From: Gammaproteobacteria bacterium
GTDB lineage: Bacteria > Pseudomonadota > Gammaproteobacteria > Chromatiales > Chromatiaceae
Length of the DNA stretch: 42,706 bases
Reading direction: 5' to 3'
NCBI GenBank assembly: GCA_011390365.1
Contig: JAABSM010000028.1
Span: 1 to 42,706, forward strand
Part shown: piece by piece, positions 1 to 8,980 of the stretch
Position numbering within the stretch: the stretch's first letter is position 1
Layout: each line of letters begins with the position of its first letter
Program-made: the position numbers and the translations under genes
The notes under the pieces: model-generated
What the model was told of the DNA's origin: nothing
Databases searched by the model: none
What the model saw: only the letters and a program-made list of their open reading frames with translations

Positions 1-135
1 CAATTGCCTGGCCAGCTCGCTGTCGTCCGCGCGGTAATCAATGAGCCCCTCCCCGGTCCAGCGCAGGTAGCTGTCGAGGAGAAGCCGGATATGGGCGGCC
101 AGGAAGGCGTTGCTTGGGCAGGGAGGGGTATTCAT
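1..135 (-). CDS. MEKHLA-domain protein, N-terminal fragment
   Basis: A leftward gene starts at the ATG whose complement is 133-135 and runs off the window edge after 45 codons. The visible protein begins MNTPPCPSNAFLAAHIRLLL and continues with a Ser-Tyr-x-x-Trp-Thr-Gly stretch and an acidic segment ending ELARQL. This matches the opening of the MEKHLA domain (a PAS-like domain found alone in bacteria), in which an aliphatic helix is followed by the SY...G motif and ELA.xL. The bacterial stand-alone proteins have no firmly known role. An ATG 5 bases upstream is followed at once by a stop, so the start used here is the only sensible one. The assignment rests on 45 residues. Confidence 0.6.
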   Translation of the reverse strand, partial: MNTPPCPSNAFLAAHIRLLLDSYLRWTGEGLIDYRADDSELARQL

Positions 136-176
136 GGCATGTATCTTAGTACAGCTGTTCCAAAATCTTCATAAAA

Positions 177-242
177 TCTCTCACGGAGACACAGCGATCA
201 CGCAGGGAGGGCTCTCTGTGTGCTCCGTGGCTCTGTGAGAGG
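177..242. repeat. Intergenic inverted repeat, CACGGAG type, copy 1
   Basis: The left half reads CTCTCACGGAGACACAG and the right half, read backwards, gives CCACGGAGCACACAGAGAG, so the element can fold into an imperfect hairpin. A second copy lies at 8882-8946. It lies just beyond the 3' end of mobA. It may act as a transcript end or be an inert repeat; no poly-T tract marks it as a classical terminator. Confidence 0.7.
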
Positions 243-244
243 TT

Positions 245-880
245 TTAGGGGTTGTGATGATCCAGCGCCGCCCACGCCTGCGGCGTATTGATATTGAGAA
301 ACGCCTCGGGACAATCGGAGAAGTCGGCCAGGGCGAGTCGCTGTTCCTTGTACCAGGCACCGGTGTTGCGCCCGCCTTGTTCCAGGTATGCCAGCATGTC
401 GTCGAGAAGTTCCCGTCGCAATAGCGCGAATACCGGCTGCATGCGTTGTCCATCATGGGCCGCGGCAATCTGCGCATCGGTCTGGATCATGGCCTGAAAG
501 AGCCGTTGGCAGAGGTCACTCGGCGGTCGCGGTGAGTCGCAGGGGACGGTGAGCAGGTATGGGGTGTCCGCCGCCCTGAGTGCGCTGGCCACGCCCGCCA
601 GGGGACCGAAGAACTCCCCAACCATATCCTGGACGACCGGCAAGCCCAATTTACGGTACTCCTCAAGGTTTCGGTTGGCGTTGATCAATAGCTGACCGGT
701 CTGGGGGCGAAGGGTGTCGAGGACATGCTCGATCAGGGTACGCCCCTCGATCTTCAGCAAGCCTTTATCCCGTCCACCCATGCGTCTTCCCATACCGCCG
801 GCGAGTATGGCGCCGGTAATTTCGCTTTTGGGGGCTTGTGTTTGGCTGGCGGTCTTTTCCAGAATCAGCGGTCGGCGCAT
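245..880 (-). CDS. mobA: Molybdenum cofactor guanylyltransferase MobA
   Basis: MobA transfers GMP from GTP to molybdopterin to make the guanine dinucleotide cofactor used by DMSO-reductase-type enzymes in the cytoplasm. The 211-residue protein has the nucleotidyltransferase signature ILAGGMGRRMGGRDKGLL near residues 24-41, an NANRN segment, and the metal-binding Asp in LTVPCDSPRP. Length is close to the usual 190-210. The start is placed at the ATG complement of 878-880 (MRRPLILEK), with a GCGAGGA ribosome site upstream; a longer frame to 958 adds 26 residues with no family match. It is divergent from the hydrogenase operon. [NiFe]-hydrogenase itself needs no Mo cofactor, so the neighbourhood does not imply a functional link. 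Confidence 0.93.
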   Translation of the reverse strand: MRRPLILEKTASQTQAPKSEITGAILAGGMGRRMGGRDKGLLKIEGRTLIEHVLDTLRPQTGQLLINANRNLEEYRKLGLPVVQDMVGEFFGPLAGVASALRAADTPYLLTVPCDSPRPPSDLCQRLFQAMIQTDAQIAAAHDGQRMQPVFALLRRELLDDMLAYLEQGGRNTGAWYKEQRLALADFSDCPEAFLNINTPQAWAALDHHNP

Positions 881-1002
881 GATATATGATCCTCGCGGGG
901 TAGCTCTTGCTGGTCGGCTTGATGCCTGGATGGTCGGCTTGATCGTATCACCGACCATGAGTTCTCCGTTGAATTATCTTGCCGACTATTTGCGAATTTA
1001 AT

Positions 1003-1021
1003 GATTTGGATCACCCAAATC
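1003..1021. promoter_or_regulatory. Palindrome in the mobA/hydrogenase intergenic region
   Basis: GATTTGG, five bases, CCAAATC: a perfect 7-bp inverted repeat 40 bp upstream of the first gene of the hydrogenase operon and 123 bp upstream of mobA. It is a possible regulator-binding site. It is not a good match to the FNR (TTGAT-N4-ATCAA) or CRP consensus. Function is inferred only from position and symmetry. Confidence 0.3.
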
Positions 1022-1060
1022 CGGCCCCGTTTCGCTAGGATAGACGTAGGTAAGCCGAAT

Positions 1061-1468
1061 ATGAGCAAATTAGAAAGAATTAAAGTGGTGGAATTGCCCG
1101 CGGAGCAGAACCTCCGCCCGCTGCTCCACGAGATCGGTCACGCCCTGCGCAAGCTCGCCGATCGGGGCGAGGAGCATGTGATCGACTTGCGGGCGATGCC
1201 CTTCGGACCGGGAGACGAGGCGGCGCTGATGCGCTTCCTGGGCGAGGGTGAGGCGAGCGGGCGCGTCGATGCGCTGGGCGAGACGCGCATCCGCGAGAGC
1301 CGCTTCCCCGGCGTCTGGCTGATCGACCACTACAATGAGGATGGCGGTCGCATCGCGTTGCAGATCGAGATTACCCGCATGCCCTCGATCCTGCGTACGC
1401 CGCCGGAAGAGCTGCAAGACTCCCTGGCGGGTTTCGGGCTGGCGCTGAAGGAAAGGGAAACGAATTAA
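1061..1468 (+). CDS. Hydrogenase expression/formation protein, HupH/HyaF C-terminal domain type
   Basis: The 135-residue protein carries the sequence LRAMPFGPGDEAALMRFLGE, then a TRIRES-FPGVW-IDHYNEDG run and IEITRMPSIL, which is the pattern of the conserved C-terminal region of HupH/HyaF. Those proteins are accessory factors for making the small subunit of uptake [NiFe]-hydrogenases. Full HupH is about 280 residues; here only the C-terminal half-domain is present, a form often found as a stand-alone gene beside hydrogenases. The ATG at 1061 (MSKLERIK) is preferred over an upstream in-frame ATG at 1001, which would add a 20-residue head overlapping the palindrome. The gene ends 42 bp before hynS and is probably cotranscribed with it. 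Confidence 0.8.
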   Translation: MSKLERIKVVELPAEQNLRPLLHEIGHALRKLADRGEEHVIDLRAMPFGPGDEAALMRFLGEGEASGRVDALGETRIRESRFPGVWLIDHYNEDGGRIALQIEITRMPSILRTPPEELQDSLAGFGLALKERETN

Positions 1469-1510
1469 CCCAACTCGGGCTTGCGCCCGAGCCGACCAAG
1501 AGAGGCCAAC

Positions 1511-2602
1511 ATGTCTGACCACAACACACTTGGCGAGATCCTGCGAGAACGCGGTGTGTCACGGCGCGGCTTTCTGAAGTTCTGCACCGCGACCGCATCG
1601 ATGATGGCGTTGCCGCCGACCATGACCATGGCCGTGGCCGAGGCGCTGGAGAAGGCCCCCAGGCCTTCGGTGATCTGGCTCTCCTTTCAGGAGTGCACCG
1701 GCTGCACCGAATCCCTCACCCGCAGCCACGCCCCCACCATCGAAAGCCTGATCTTCGACCACGTCTCCCTCGACTACCACCATACCCTGCAAGCGGCCTC
1801 TGGCGACGCCGCCGAGGCGGCGCGCGAGGAGGCGATGCACGCCCACCACGGCAAGTATCTGCTGGTGGTGGACGGCTCCATCCCGCTCGGCGACCCCGGC
1901 TTCTCCACCATTGCCGGCATCAGCAATCTCGACATGCTCAAGGAGACGGCGGAGGGGGCCGCGGCAATCATCGCGGTGGGTACCTGCGCCGCCTTTGGCG
2001 GTCTGCCCCATGCCGCCCCCAATCCCACCGGCGCGGTGTCGGTCTCCGACATCATCAAGGACAAGCCGATCGTCAATGTATCCGGTTGTCCGCCGATCCC
2101 GTCGGTGATCACCGGCGTGCTGGCCCACTTTCTCACCTTCGGCGGCCTGCCGGAGCTGGATCAGTATGGCCGCCCGATGGTCTTCTTCGGCCAGAGCATC
2201 CACGATCGCTGCTATCGTCGGCCCTTCTACGACAAGGGGCTGTTCGCCGAGACCTTCGACGACGAAGGGGCGCGCAAGGGCTGGTGTCTGTATCGTCTGG
2301 GCTGCAAGGGTCCGATGACCTACAATGCCTGCGCTACCATGAAATGGAACCAGGGAACCAGTTGGCCGATCGAATCGGGGCATGGCTGCCTGGGCTGTTC
2401 GGAGCCGGATTTCTGGGATGCCGGCGGCTTCTACAAGGCCCTCTCCATCCCCACCAGCGATCTTGCTGGCGCGATTGGCACGGGGCTGGGGGTCGGCGCG
2501 GCGGTAGGTATCGCCGCCGGCGCCATGGCCCACAAGAAGAAGACCGACGCGGAGCATGAGCGTGAGCCGCTGACCGTCGAACAACTGGAGGGCGAATCAT
2601 GA
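1511..2602 (+). CDS. hynS: Isp-type [NiFe]-hydrogenase small subunit HynS
   Basis: The 363-residue small subunit carries the Fe-S clusters that pass electrons from the NiFe site. A twin-arginine signal (SRRGFLKF, residues 17-24) sends the folded dimer through the Tat system. The proximal-cluster cysteines are at ECTGCTES (Cys62, Cys65), GTCAAFGG (Cys159) and GCPP (Cys193). The distal and medial clusters follow in HDRCYRR, GWCLYRLGC, NACATMKWN and GCLGC. Glycines stand where O2-tolerant enzymes have two extra cysteines, so this looks like the ordinary proximal cluster. The C-terminal tail has a Gly/Ala-rich hydrophobic helix (about residues 318-338) that may anchor it to Isp1. The start at 1511 follows an AGAGG site; an in-frame ATG at 1481 is less likely because it lengthens the Tat leader. 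The stop overlaps isp1 by four bases. Confidence 0.93.
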   Translation: MSDHNTLGEILRERGVSRRGFLKFCTATASMMALPPTMTMAVAEALEKAPRPSVIWLSFQECTGCTESLTRSHAPTIESLIFDHVSLDYHHTLQAASGDAAEAAREEAMHAHHGKYLLVVDGSIPLGDPGFSTIAGISNLDMLKETAEGAAAIIAVGTCAAFGGLPHAAPNPTGAVSVSDIIKDKPIVNVSGCPPIPSVITGVLAHFLTFGGLPELDQYGRPMVFFGQSIHDRCYRRPFYDKGLFAETFDDEGARKGWCLYRLGCKGPMTYNACATMKWNQGTSWPIESGHGCLGCSEPDFWDAGGFYKALSIPTSDLAGAIGTGLGVGAAVGIAAGAMAHKKKTDAEHEREPLTVEQLEGES

Positions 2603-3258
2603 CACCCACTGAATTTCTGGTACTGACCCGCGGGCCGCTGTTCGATATCGCGGTCACCATCTTCGTCTTCGGCATCGTCCTGCGCCTGTTCGAGGTGCTG
2701 ATTCTTGGCCGCAAGGCGGATCTCGCCGCGGCTCGGGGCGCAGAGTTCAAGCCCGGCATGGCCACCGTGATGCGCCGTTTCGTGCCCGACAGGGAGAAGC
2801 TGCAAGGCTCGCCGGTGGTGACCATCCTCGGCTACCTCTTCCACGTCGGCTTCTTCGTCTGCCTGCTGCTGTTCGTGCCCCATATCGAGCTGATCCACAG
2901 CACCCTCGGCATCAGCTGGCCGGGCCTGCCCACCGCCATGATCGACGCGGTGGCGGTGATCACCATGCTGGCGTTGGTGGGGCTCTTCATCAACCGCCTC
3001 AACAGCAAGCTGCTGCGCTTCCTCTCCACCTTCGAGGATTACTTTCTGCTGGTGGTGGTGTTTCTCACCCTGTTTACCGGCTACCTCGCCTTTCATCGCA
3101 TCGTCGAGCCCTATCCCACGGCGCTCGCCCTGCATCTGCTATCGGTTGAGCTGATGCTGGTGATCTTCCCCTTCACCAAGCTGATGCATACCTTCACAGC
3201 CTTTCTCGGACGCTACTACAACGGCGCCATGTATGGCCGCCGGGGGGTGGAATCATGA
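2599..3258 (+). CDS. isp1: Isp1, membrane cytochrome b-like subunit of the hydrogenase
   Basis: This 219-residue integral membrane protein has about five hydrophobic helices and several membrane-embedded histidines (for example in LFHVGFF, YLAFHRIV and LHLLS). That resembles the NarI/DsrM-type cytochrome b that carries two haems. In the Isp-type hydrogenase of Thiocapsa, Isp1 links the periplasmic HynSL dimer to Isp2 and to the quinone or sulfur electron pool. The start codon overlaps the hynS stop in an ATGA arrangement, and its own stop overlaps isp2 the same way, so the three are translationally coupled. The link to sulfur metabolism is known for the group, not shown by this sequence. Confidence 0.9.
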   Translation: MTPTEFLVLTRGPLFDIAVTIFVFGIVLRLFEVLILGRKADLAAARGAEFKPGMATVMRRFVPDREKLQGSPVVTILGYLFHVGFFVCLLLFVPHIELIHSTLGISWPGLPTAMIDAVAVITMLALVGLFINRLNSKLLRFLSTFEDYFLLVVVFLTLFTGYLAFHRIVEPYPTALALHLLSVELMLVIFPFTKLMHTFTAFLGRYYNGAMYGRRGVES

Positions 3259-4523
3259 GCGGAACATCACTGCAACGCGGACTCAAGGCCTGGATGGAGG
3301 AGATGGACGCCCCCGTCGCCTCCTTCTTCTCCAGCTGCGTCCACTGCGGCATCTGCGCCGAGGCGTGCCTCTTCTACACCGAGACCGGCGATCCCAAGTA
3401 CACGCCGATCCACAAGCTGGAACCGATGCGCCGCTTCTGGCAGCAGGAGTTCACCCTGTTCGGCAAGCTCCTCAAGACCGTAGGCCTGTCGAAACCCGTT
3501 ACCGACGAGGAGCTGGAGGAGTGGGAGACCCTGGTCTATGACAGCTGCACCCTGTGCGGGCGCTGCTCGATGGCCTGCCCGGTGGGCAATGACATCACCT
3601 ACATGATCCGCAAGGCGCGCGAGGGCTTTGTTGCCTCCGGCCATGTGCCGAAAGGGATGGTGGGGGCCGCCGGACGGGCGATTCGCATCGGTTCGCCGAT
3701 GGGGGTCAAGCTCTCCGCCCTGGAGGCCCAGATCCGCCACATCGAGAACGACACCGGTCTCAAGATCCCGGTCGACGTGGAGGGGGCGGACTACATGGCG
3801 CTGCTCTCATCGATGGAGATCATGAACTTCCCGGAGTACATCGAGGCGCTGGCGCGCATCTTCAAACAGGCCGGGGTCAGCTGGACCTTGTGTTCGGAGG
3901 CCTTCGAGGCGACCAACAGCGGCATTCAGATCGGCTCCAAGGATATCGCCAGGCAGCTGGTACAGCGGGTAGTGGACGGCGCCGAGAAGCTGGGGGTGAA
4001 ATACGTCATCAGTCCCGAATGCGGCCACGCCTACTTCGCCATTCGCTGGGAAGGCCCGAATCTCATCGGTCGTGAATACAAGTTCGAGGTGGTGCATATC
4101 CTGGAACTGCTCGACCAGCTGCGCGCCAAGGGCAGGCTCAAGGTCAGCGAAAAGTTCGACGAGCGGCTCACCTTCCACGACCCCTGCCAGATCGTGCGCA
4201 AGGGCGGCGTGCTGGCGGAGACCCGCAATCTGATGGGCATGATCGCCAGCAATTTCGTGGAAATGGAAGACCACCGTGAGCACAACTGGTGCTGCGGCGG
4301 CGGTGGCGGCGTGAGCAGCAACGAACGCGCCGACGAGCTGCGCATCAAGGTCTTCTCGCGCAAGAAGAAGCAGCTCGACGCGGTCGCCCCGGAGACCCTG
4401 GTCACCGCCTGCGCCAACTGCCGGCTGATGCTGGAGGACGGCCTGGAGGAGTACCACATGGAACTGCCCGTCACCGGCCTCACCGAGATGATCGCCGAGA
4501 AGTTGGTGGAAGAGGAGAAGTAA
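3255..4523 (+). CDS. isp2: Isp2, HdrD/DsrK-like iron-sulfur protein of the hydrogenase
   Basis: A 422-residue cytoplasmic iron-sulfur protein of the HdrD/DsrK type. Two [4Fe-4S] ferredoxin motifs lie near the N-terminus (CVHCGICAEAC at about residues 31-41 and CTLCGRCSMACP at about 98-109). Two cysteine-rich CCG-type repeats follow: SPECGHAY with HDPCQ and WCCGGGGG, then CANCRLML near residue 385. In heterodisulfide reductase such CCG modules hold a special 4Fe-4S site that handles disulfides. In the Isp hydrogenase this subunit is thought to pass electrons between the Isp1 haems and a cytoplasmic partner. No signal peptide is present, as expected. The gene overlaps isp1 by four bases and is followed by a 195-bp repeat region before hynL. 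Confidence 0.92.
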   Translation: MSGTSLQRGLKAWMEEMDAPVASFFSSCVHCGICAEACLFYTETGDPKYTPIHKLEPMRRFWQQEFTLFGKLLKTVGLSKPVTDEELEEWETLVYDSCTLCGRCSMACPVGNDITYMIRKAREGFVASGHVPKGMVGAAGRAIRIGSPMGVKLSALEAQIRHIENDTGLKIPVDVEGADYMALLSSMEIMNFPEYIEALARIFKQAGVSWTLCSEAFEATNSGIQIGSKDIARQLVQRVVDGAEKLGVKYVISPECGHAYFAIRWEGPNLIGREYKFEVVHILELLDQLRAKGRLKVSEKFDERLTFHDPCQIVRKGGVLAETRNLMGMIASNFVEMEDHREHNWCCGGGGGVSSNERADELRIKVFSRKKKQLDAVAPETLVTACANCRLMLEDGLEEYHMELPVTGLTEMIAEKLVEEEK

Positions 4524-4529
4524 TCAAAG

Positions 4530-4636
4530 AGCCTCCCCCTCCCATCGGGAGGGGGTCGGGGGGAGGGGGTGTGACCGCCCGCGCTGCATGTAGCTGGCTC
4601 CCCCTCCCTGTCCCTCCCCCGATGGGGGAGGGGACC
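4530..4636. repeat. CCCCCTCCC-GGGAGGGGG inverted repeat pair between isp2 and hynL
   Basis: Two G/C-rich hairpin units face each other. The left reads CCCCCTCCCATCGGGAGGGGG and runs on into a G-rich tract; the right contains CCCTCCCCCGATGGGGGAGGG. They are separated by about 30 bases. Related CCCTCTCCC/GGGAGAGGG units recur at 18046-18078, 22187-22207, 32380-32400 and 42257-42360. The pair sits inside the hydrogenase operon, so it could trim, pause or stabilise the transcript between isp2 and hynL. That role is inferred. Confidence 0.75.
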
Positions 4637-4718
4637 CTTCGCTCAGGTTGAGCGGGCGAACAAGTACAAATCAAGCGCCGGCAAGCCGTTTGCCGACGCT
4701 CGGAACCGGAGAACAAAC

Positions 4719-6440
4719 ATGTCAGAACGTATCGTCGTCGACCCGATCACCCGTATCGAAGGTCACCTGCGCATCGAAGCCGAGATGGACGGCGACAAGA
4801 TCGGCAAGGCCTACTCCGCCGGCACCATGGTGCGCGGCATCGAACTGATCCTGCGCGGGCGCGACCCCCGCGACGCCTGGGCCTACACCCAGCGCATCTG
4901 CGGCGTCTGCACCCTGGTCCACGGCATGGCGTCGATACGCGCGGTGGAGGACGCCCTGGATTACGAGATCCCCAAGAACGCCCAGCTGATCCGCAACCTG
5001 ATGATCGGCGCCCAGTACATCCACGACCATGTGATGCACTTCTACCACCTCCACGCCCTCGACTGGGTGGACGTGGTCTCGGCCCTCAGCGCCGACCCCA
5101 AGGCGACATCCGACCTGGCCCAGTCGATCAGCAACTGGCCGAAATCCTCCCCCGGCTACTTCGCCGACATGAAAAAGAAGCTCAAGGGCTTCGTCGACGC
5201 CGGCCAGCTCGGCATCTTCGCCAAGGCCTACTGGGGCCACCCGGCCTACAAGTTGCCGCCGGAGGCCAACCTGATGGCGGTCTCCCACTATCTGGAGGCG
5301 CTCTCCTGGCAGCGCGACGTGGTCAAGCTGCACGCCATCTTCGGCGGCAAGAATCCCCATCCCAACTTCCTGGTCGGCGGCGTCGCCTCGCCCATCGATC
5401 TCAATTCCGACTCCGCGATCAACAGCAAGAAGCTCTCCCAGGTGCAGTCGGTGATCGACCAGATGCGCAATTTCGTCTATCAGGTCTACGTACCGGACAC
5501 CCTCGCCATCGCCGGCTTCTACAAGGATTGGGGCGGGCGCGGCGAAGGACTGGGCAACTTCCTCTGCTACGGCGATCTGCCCACCACCAGCATGAACGAT
5601 CCGGACAGCTTCCTGTTCCCGCGCGGGGCGATTCTGGGTCGCGACCTCTCCACCATTCACGACGTCGATCTGCACGACCCGGCGCAGATTCAGGAGTTCG
5701 TCGCCCACTCGTGGTACGACTACTCCGGCGGCAAGGAGGCGGGGCTGCACCCCTACGACGGCGAGACCAATCTCAACTATACCGGTCCCAAGCCCCCCTA
5801 CAAGCAGCTCGACGTGGAGCAATCCTACTCCTGGCTCAAATCGCCGCGCTGGAAGGGCCACTCCATGGAGGTCGGGCCGCTGGCGCGCATCCTCACCCTC
5901 TACGCCAAGGGCCACGAACCCACCAGGGAGATCGCCGACCACGCCCTCAGGATCCTGGATGTGCCCATCGACGCGCTGTTTTCCACCCTCGGTCGTACCG
6001 CCGCCCGCACCCTGGAATCCAAGGTGCTGGCCGACGCCATGCAGGGCTGGATGGATGACCTTACCGCCAACATCAAGGCCGGCGATACCCGCACCTTCAA
6101 TGAAGCCAAGTGGGATCCCAGCAGCTGGCCCAGCGAATGCCAGGGCGCCGGCTTCATGGAGGCCCCGCGCGGCGCGCTGGGTCACTGGATCGTCATCAAG
6201 GACGGCAAGATCGACAACTACCAGGCGGTGGTCCCCTCCACCTGGAACGCCGGTCCCCGCGACCCGTCGGGCGTCCCCGGCGCCTACGAGGCGGCGCTTC
6301 AGGACAACCACGAAATCCACGACCCCAAGCAGCCGGTGGAGATCTTGCGCACCATCCACTCCTTCGACCCCTGCATCGCCTGCGCCGTACACCTGGCCGA
6401 TCCGGAGACTGGCGAGAGCATCGAGGTCAAGGTGCGTTGA
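4719..6440 (+). CDS. hynL: Isp-type [NiFe]-hydrogenase large subunit HynL
   Basis: The 573-residue catalytic subunit splits or forms H2 at a Ni-Fe(CN)2CO site. The N-terminal metal ligands are in RICGVC (Cys61, Cys64) and the C-terminal pair in DPCIACAVH (Cys552, Cys555). The 15 residues after the final His (from LADPE) are the extension that a maturation endopeptidase removes once nickel is in place. No signal peptide is present, because the subunit rides out with HynS. A GGAG ribosome site lies 8 bases before the ATG. Separation of the small and large subunit genes by isp1 and isp2 is the hallmark of this subgroup. No maturation endopeptidase or hyp genes lie in the window. Confidence 0.95.
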   Translation: MSERIVVDPITRIEGHLRIEAEMDGDKIGKAYSAGTMVRGIELILRGRDPRDAWAYTQRICGVCTLVHGMASIRAVEDALDYEIPKNAQLIRNLMIGAQYIHDHVMHFYHLHALDWVDVVSALSADPKATSDLAQSISNWPKSSPGYFADMKKKLKGFVDAGQLGIFAKAYWGHPAYKLPPEANLMAVSHYLEALSWQRDVVKLHAIFGGKNPHPNFLVGGVASPIDLNSDSAINSKKLSQVQSVIDQMRNFVYQVYVPDTLAIAGFYKDWGGRGEGLGNFLCYGDLPTTSMNDPDSFLFPRGAILGRDLSTIHDVDLHDPAQIQEFVAHSWYDYSGGKEAGLHPYDGETNLNYTGPKPPYKQLDVEQSYSWLKSPRWKGHSMEVGPLARILTLYAKGHEPTREIADHALRILDVPIDALFSTLGRTAARTLESKVLADAMQGWMDDLTANIKAGDTRTFNEAKWDPSSWPSECQGAGFMEAPRGALGHWIVIKDGKIDNYQAVVPSTWNAGPRDPSGVPGAYEAALQDNHEIHDPKQPVEILRTIHSFDPCIACAVHLADPETGESIEVKVR

Positions 6441-6499
6441 AGGCGTTGTGAGCAATAACCGCTCACATCCCCGCCGAGAACGGAGCTGGAGTCTGAGCC

Positions 6500-7887
<1,388 letters not shown>

Positions 7888-7891
<4 letters not shown>

Positions 7892-8640
7892 GCGACATCA
7901 CCCCCACCCGCGGCGCCTGGCTCGAACTGCGGGAAGAGCGAGAGGGGATGCAGGAGGGGTATCGCTTTCTCGATGAAAAGCGTCTGGTGCTGGCGGCGGA
8001 GATCCTCGGCCAGCTCAAACAATACGAGACCCTGATGAGCAAATACCGCGCCGCCTACAACGAAGCGGCGCGCGCCCTCAAGCGAGCAGTGGCGCGTCAA
8101 GGCCTGATCGGCCTGGAACACTACCCGACCCTGAACTGCACCCTGGAACTGGAAGAGCGGGAAAGATCCTTGCTTGGCGTCCCCCTGCGCGAGGTCGAGG
8201 TGAAGTCTGGCGATAGCAAAATGTTGGATGACCGTCATACCGCACAAGGAAGTGCGGTATCCAGGGGCATGGACGCCATCCATGGCTCTGGATTCCGGCC
8301 TTCCCCCCTGTCTTCGCTGGAAGCCGCCAGGGTCGGAATAACGACACATCCCACTGACGGTAGTGGATGCGTAGAACCCGCGGAACCACTCCTCGCCTCC
8401 CCTGAGGCGAACAAATGCCGCGAACGCTTCGCCCAACTCCCGCCCATGCTCAGTCAACTCGCCGCCACCGCCGGCAACCTTGAACGCCTGCGCCAGGAGT
8501 ACCGCCGCACCGCCCGCCGCGCCCGCGCCCTGGAAGACGTGCTACTGCCCGAGATCGCCGAAGACCTGGAGCGCATCGACACCGCCCTGGAGGAGCAGGA
8601 AAAGGAGGAGGCGGTGCGGGTGAAGATGATGCGGGGGTGA
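7888..8640 (+). CDS. ntpD: V/A-type ATPase subunit D with an in-frame repeat insertion
   Basis: Subunit D is the coiled-coil central axle of the V1/A1 motor. The N-terminus (PTRGAWLELREEREGM, then LDEKRLVLAAEIL) and C-terminus (RRTARRARALEDVLLPEIAE and LEEQEKEEAVRVKMM) match the family. At 250 residues it is about 40 longer than the usual 205-210. The surplus is a low-complexity stretch (about residues 112-154, starting MLDDRHTAQ) encoded by a palindromic intergenic-type repeat at 8222-8350. The reading frame stays open across it. It falls between the two helices, near the head-domain region, where extra residues could be tolerated. Whether the protein still works in the motor is unknown. The start overlaps the end of subunit B. 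Confidence 0.9.
8222..8350. repeat. Palindromic repeat inserted in frame in the V-ATPase D gene
   Basis: It contains a perfect small hairpin (ACCGCAC, six bases, GTGCGGT; 8239-8258) and a longer imperfect inverted repeat. The two arms, GGTATCCAGGGGCATGGA (8256-8273) and, read backwards, GGAATCCAGAGCCATGGA (8279-8296), match at 15 of 18 positions. GTCATACCG near the left edge and CGGAATAACG near the right continue the symmetry. This is the look of the common intergenic 'CTGGATTCCGGC' repeats. At about 129 bp (43 codons) it accounts for the extra length of subunit D. The exact edges are estimates. Confidence 0.75.
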
Positions 8641-8678
8641 TTCTGAGTGGGTCGATGCTGTATCGATATTGATCCTAT

Positions 8679-8821
8679 AAACCGCAGGTTACGCAGATTC
8701 CCGCAGATTATATTTAGTGAAAACAGATGGTTGCGCAGCCTGATCGACTCACCTGTCGGGTGAAGGCGAAATTATCCGCAACTCACTAATATATCTGCGT
8801 TAATCTGTGTAATCTGCGGTT
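8679..8821. repeat. Inverted repeat pair, AACCGCAGATTACGCAGAT type
   Basis: The left arm (8679-8714) is made of ACGCAGATT-like units about 11 bases apart. The right arm (8788-8821), read backwards, gives AACCGCAGATTACACAGATT. About 73 bp separate them. The pair lies just after the V-ATPase D gene. The 340-bp gap 8641-8980 otherwise holds only this pair and the next repeat; no gene was seen. Confidence 0.75.
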
Positions 8822-8881
8822 CAAAAGCCGAATCTAGGTTGATCCAGCCGCCGTTTGGATGCCGCGCCAAGGCTTTCACGA

Positions 8882-8946
8882 GATCTCTCACGGAGACGCA
8901 GAGATCACGGCGGAGGATCTCTCCGTGTGCTCCGTGCCTTTGTGGC
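8882..8946. repeat. Intergenic inverted repeat, CACGGAG type, copy 2
   Basis: Same family as 177-242: CTCTCACGGAGACGCAG on the left and CTCTCCGTGTGCTCCGTG on the right, able to form a hairpin. A run of seven T follows at 8955-8961. It lies about 35 bp beyond the stop of the leftward FixJ-like gene and could shape that transcript's 3' end. Confidence 0.7.
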
Positions 8947-8980
8947 TGACGGCTCTTTTTTTGGGTCAGGCGCGTAGCGT

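Noticed and set aside
1003-1021. FNR or CRP box
   Set aside because: Half-site sequence and spacing do not fit TTGAT-N4-ATCAA or TGTGA-N6-TCACA.
4722-6455. 577-codon open frame antisense to hynL
   Set aside because: High GC and biased third positions keep the antisense frame open; the protein has no family pattern and hynL is certain.
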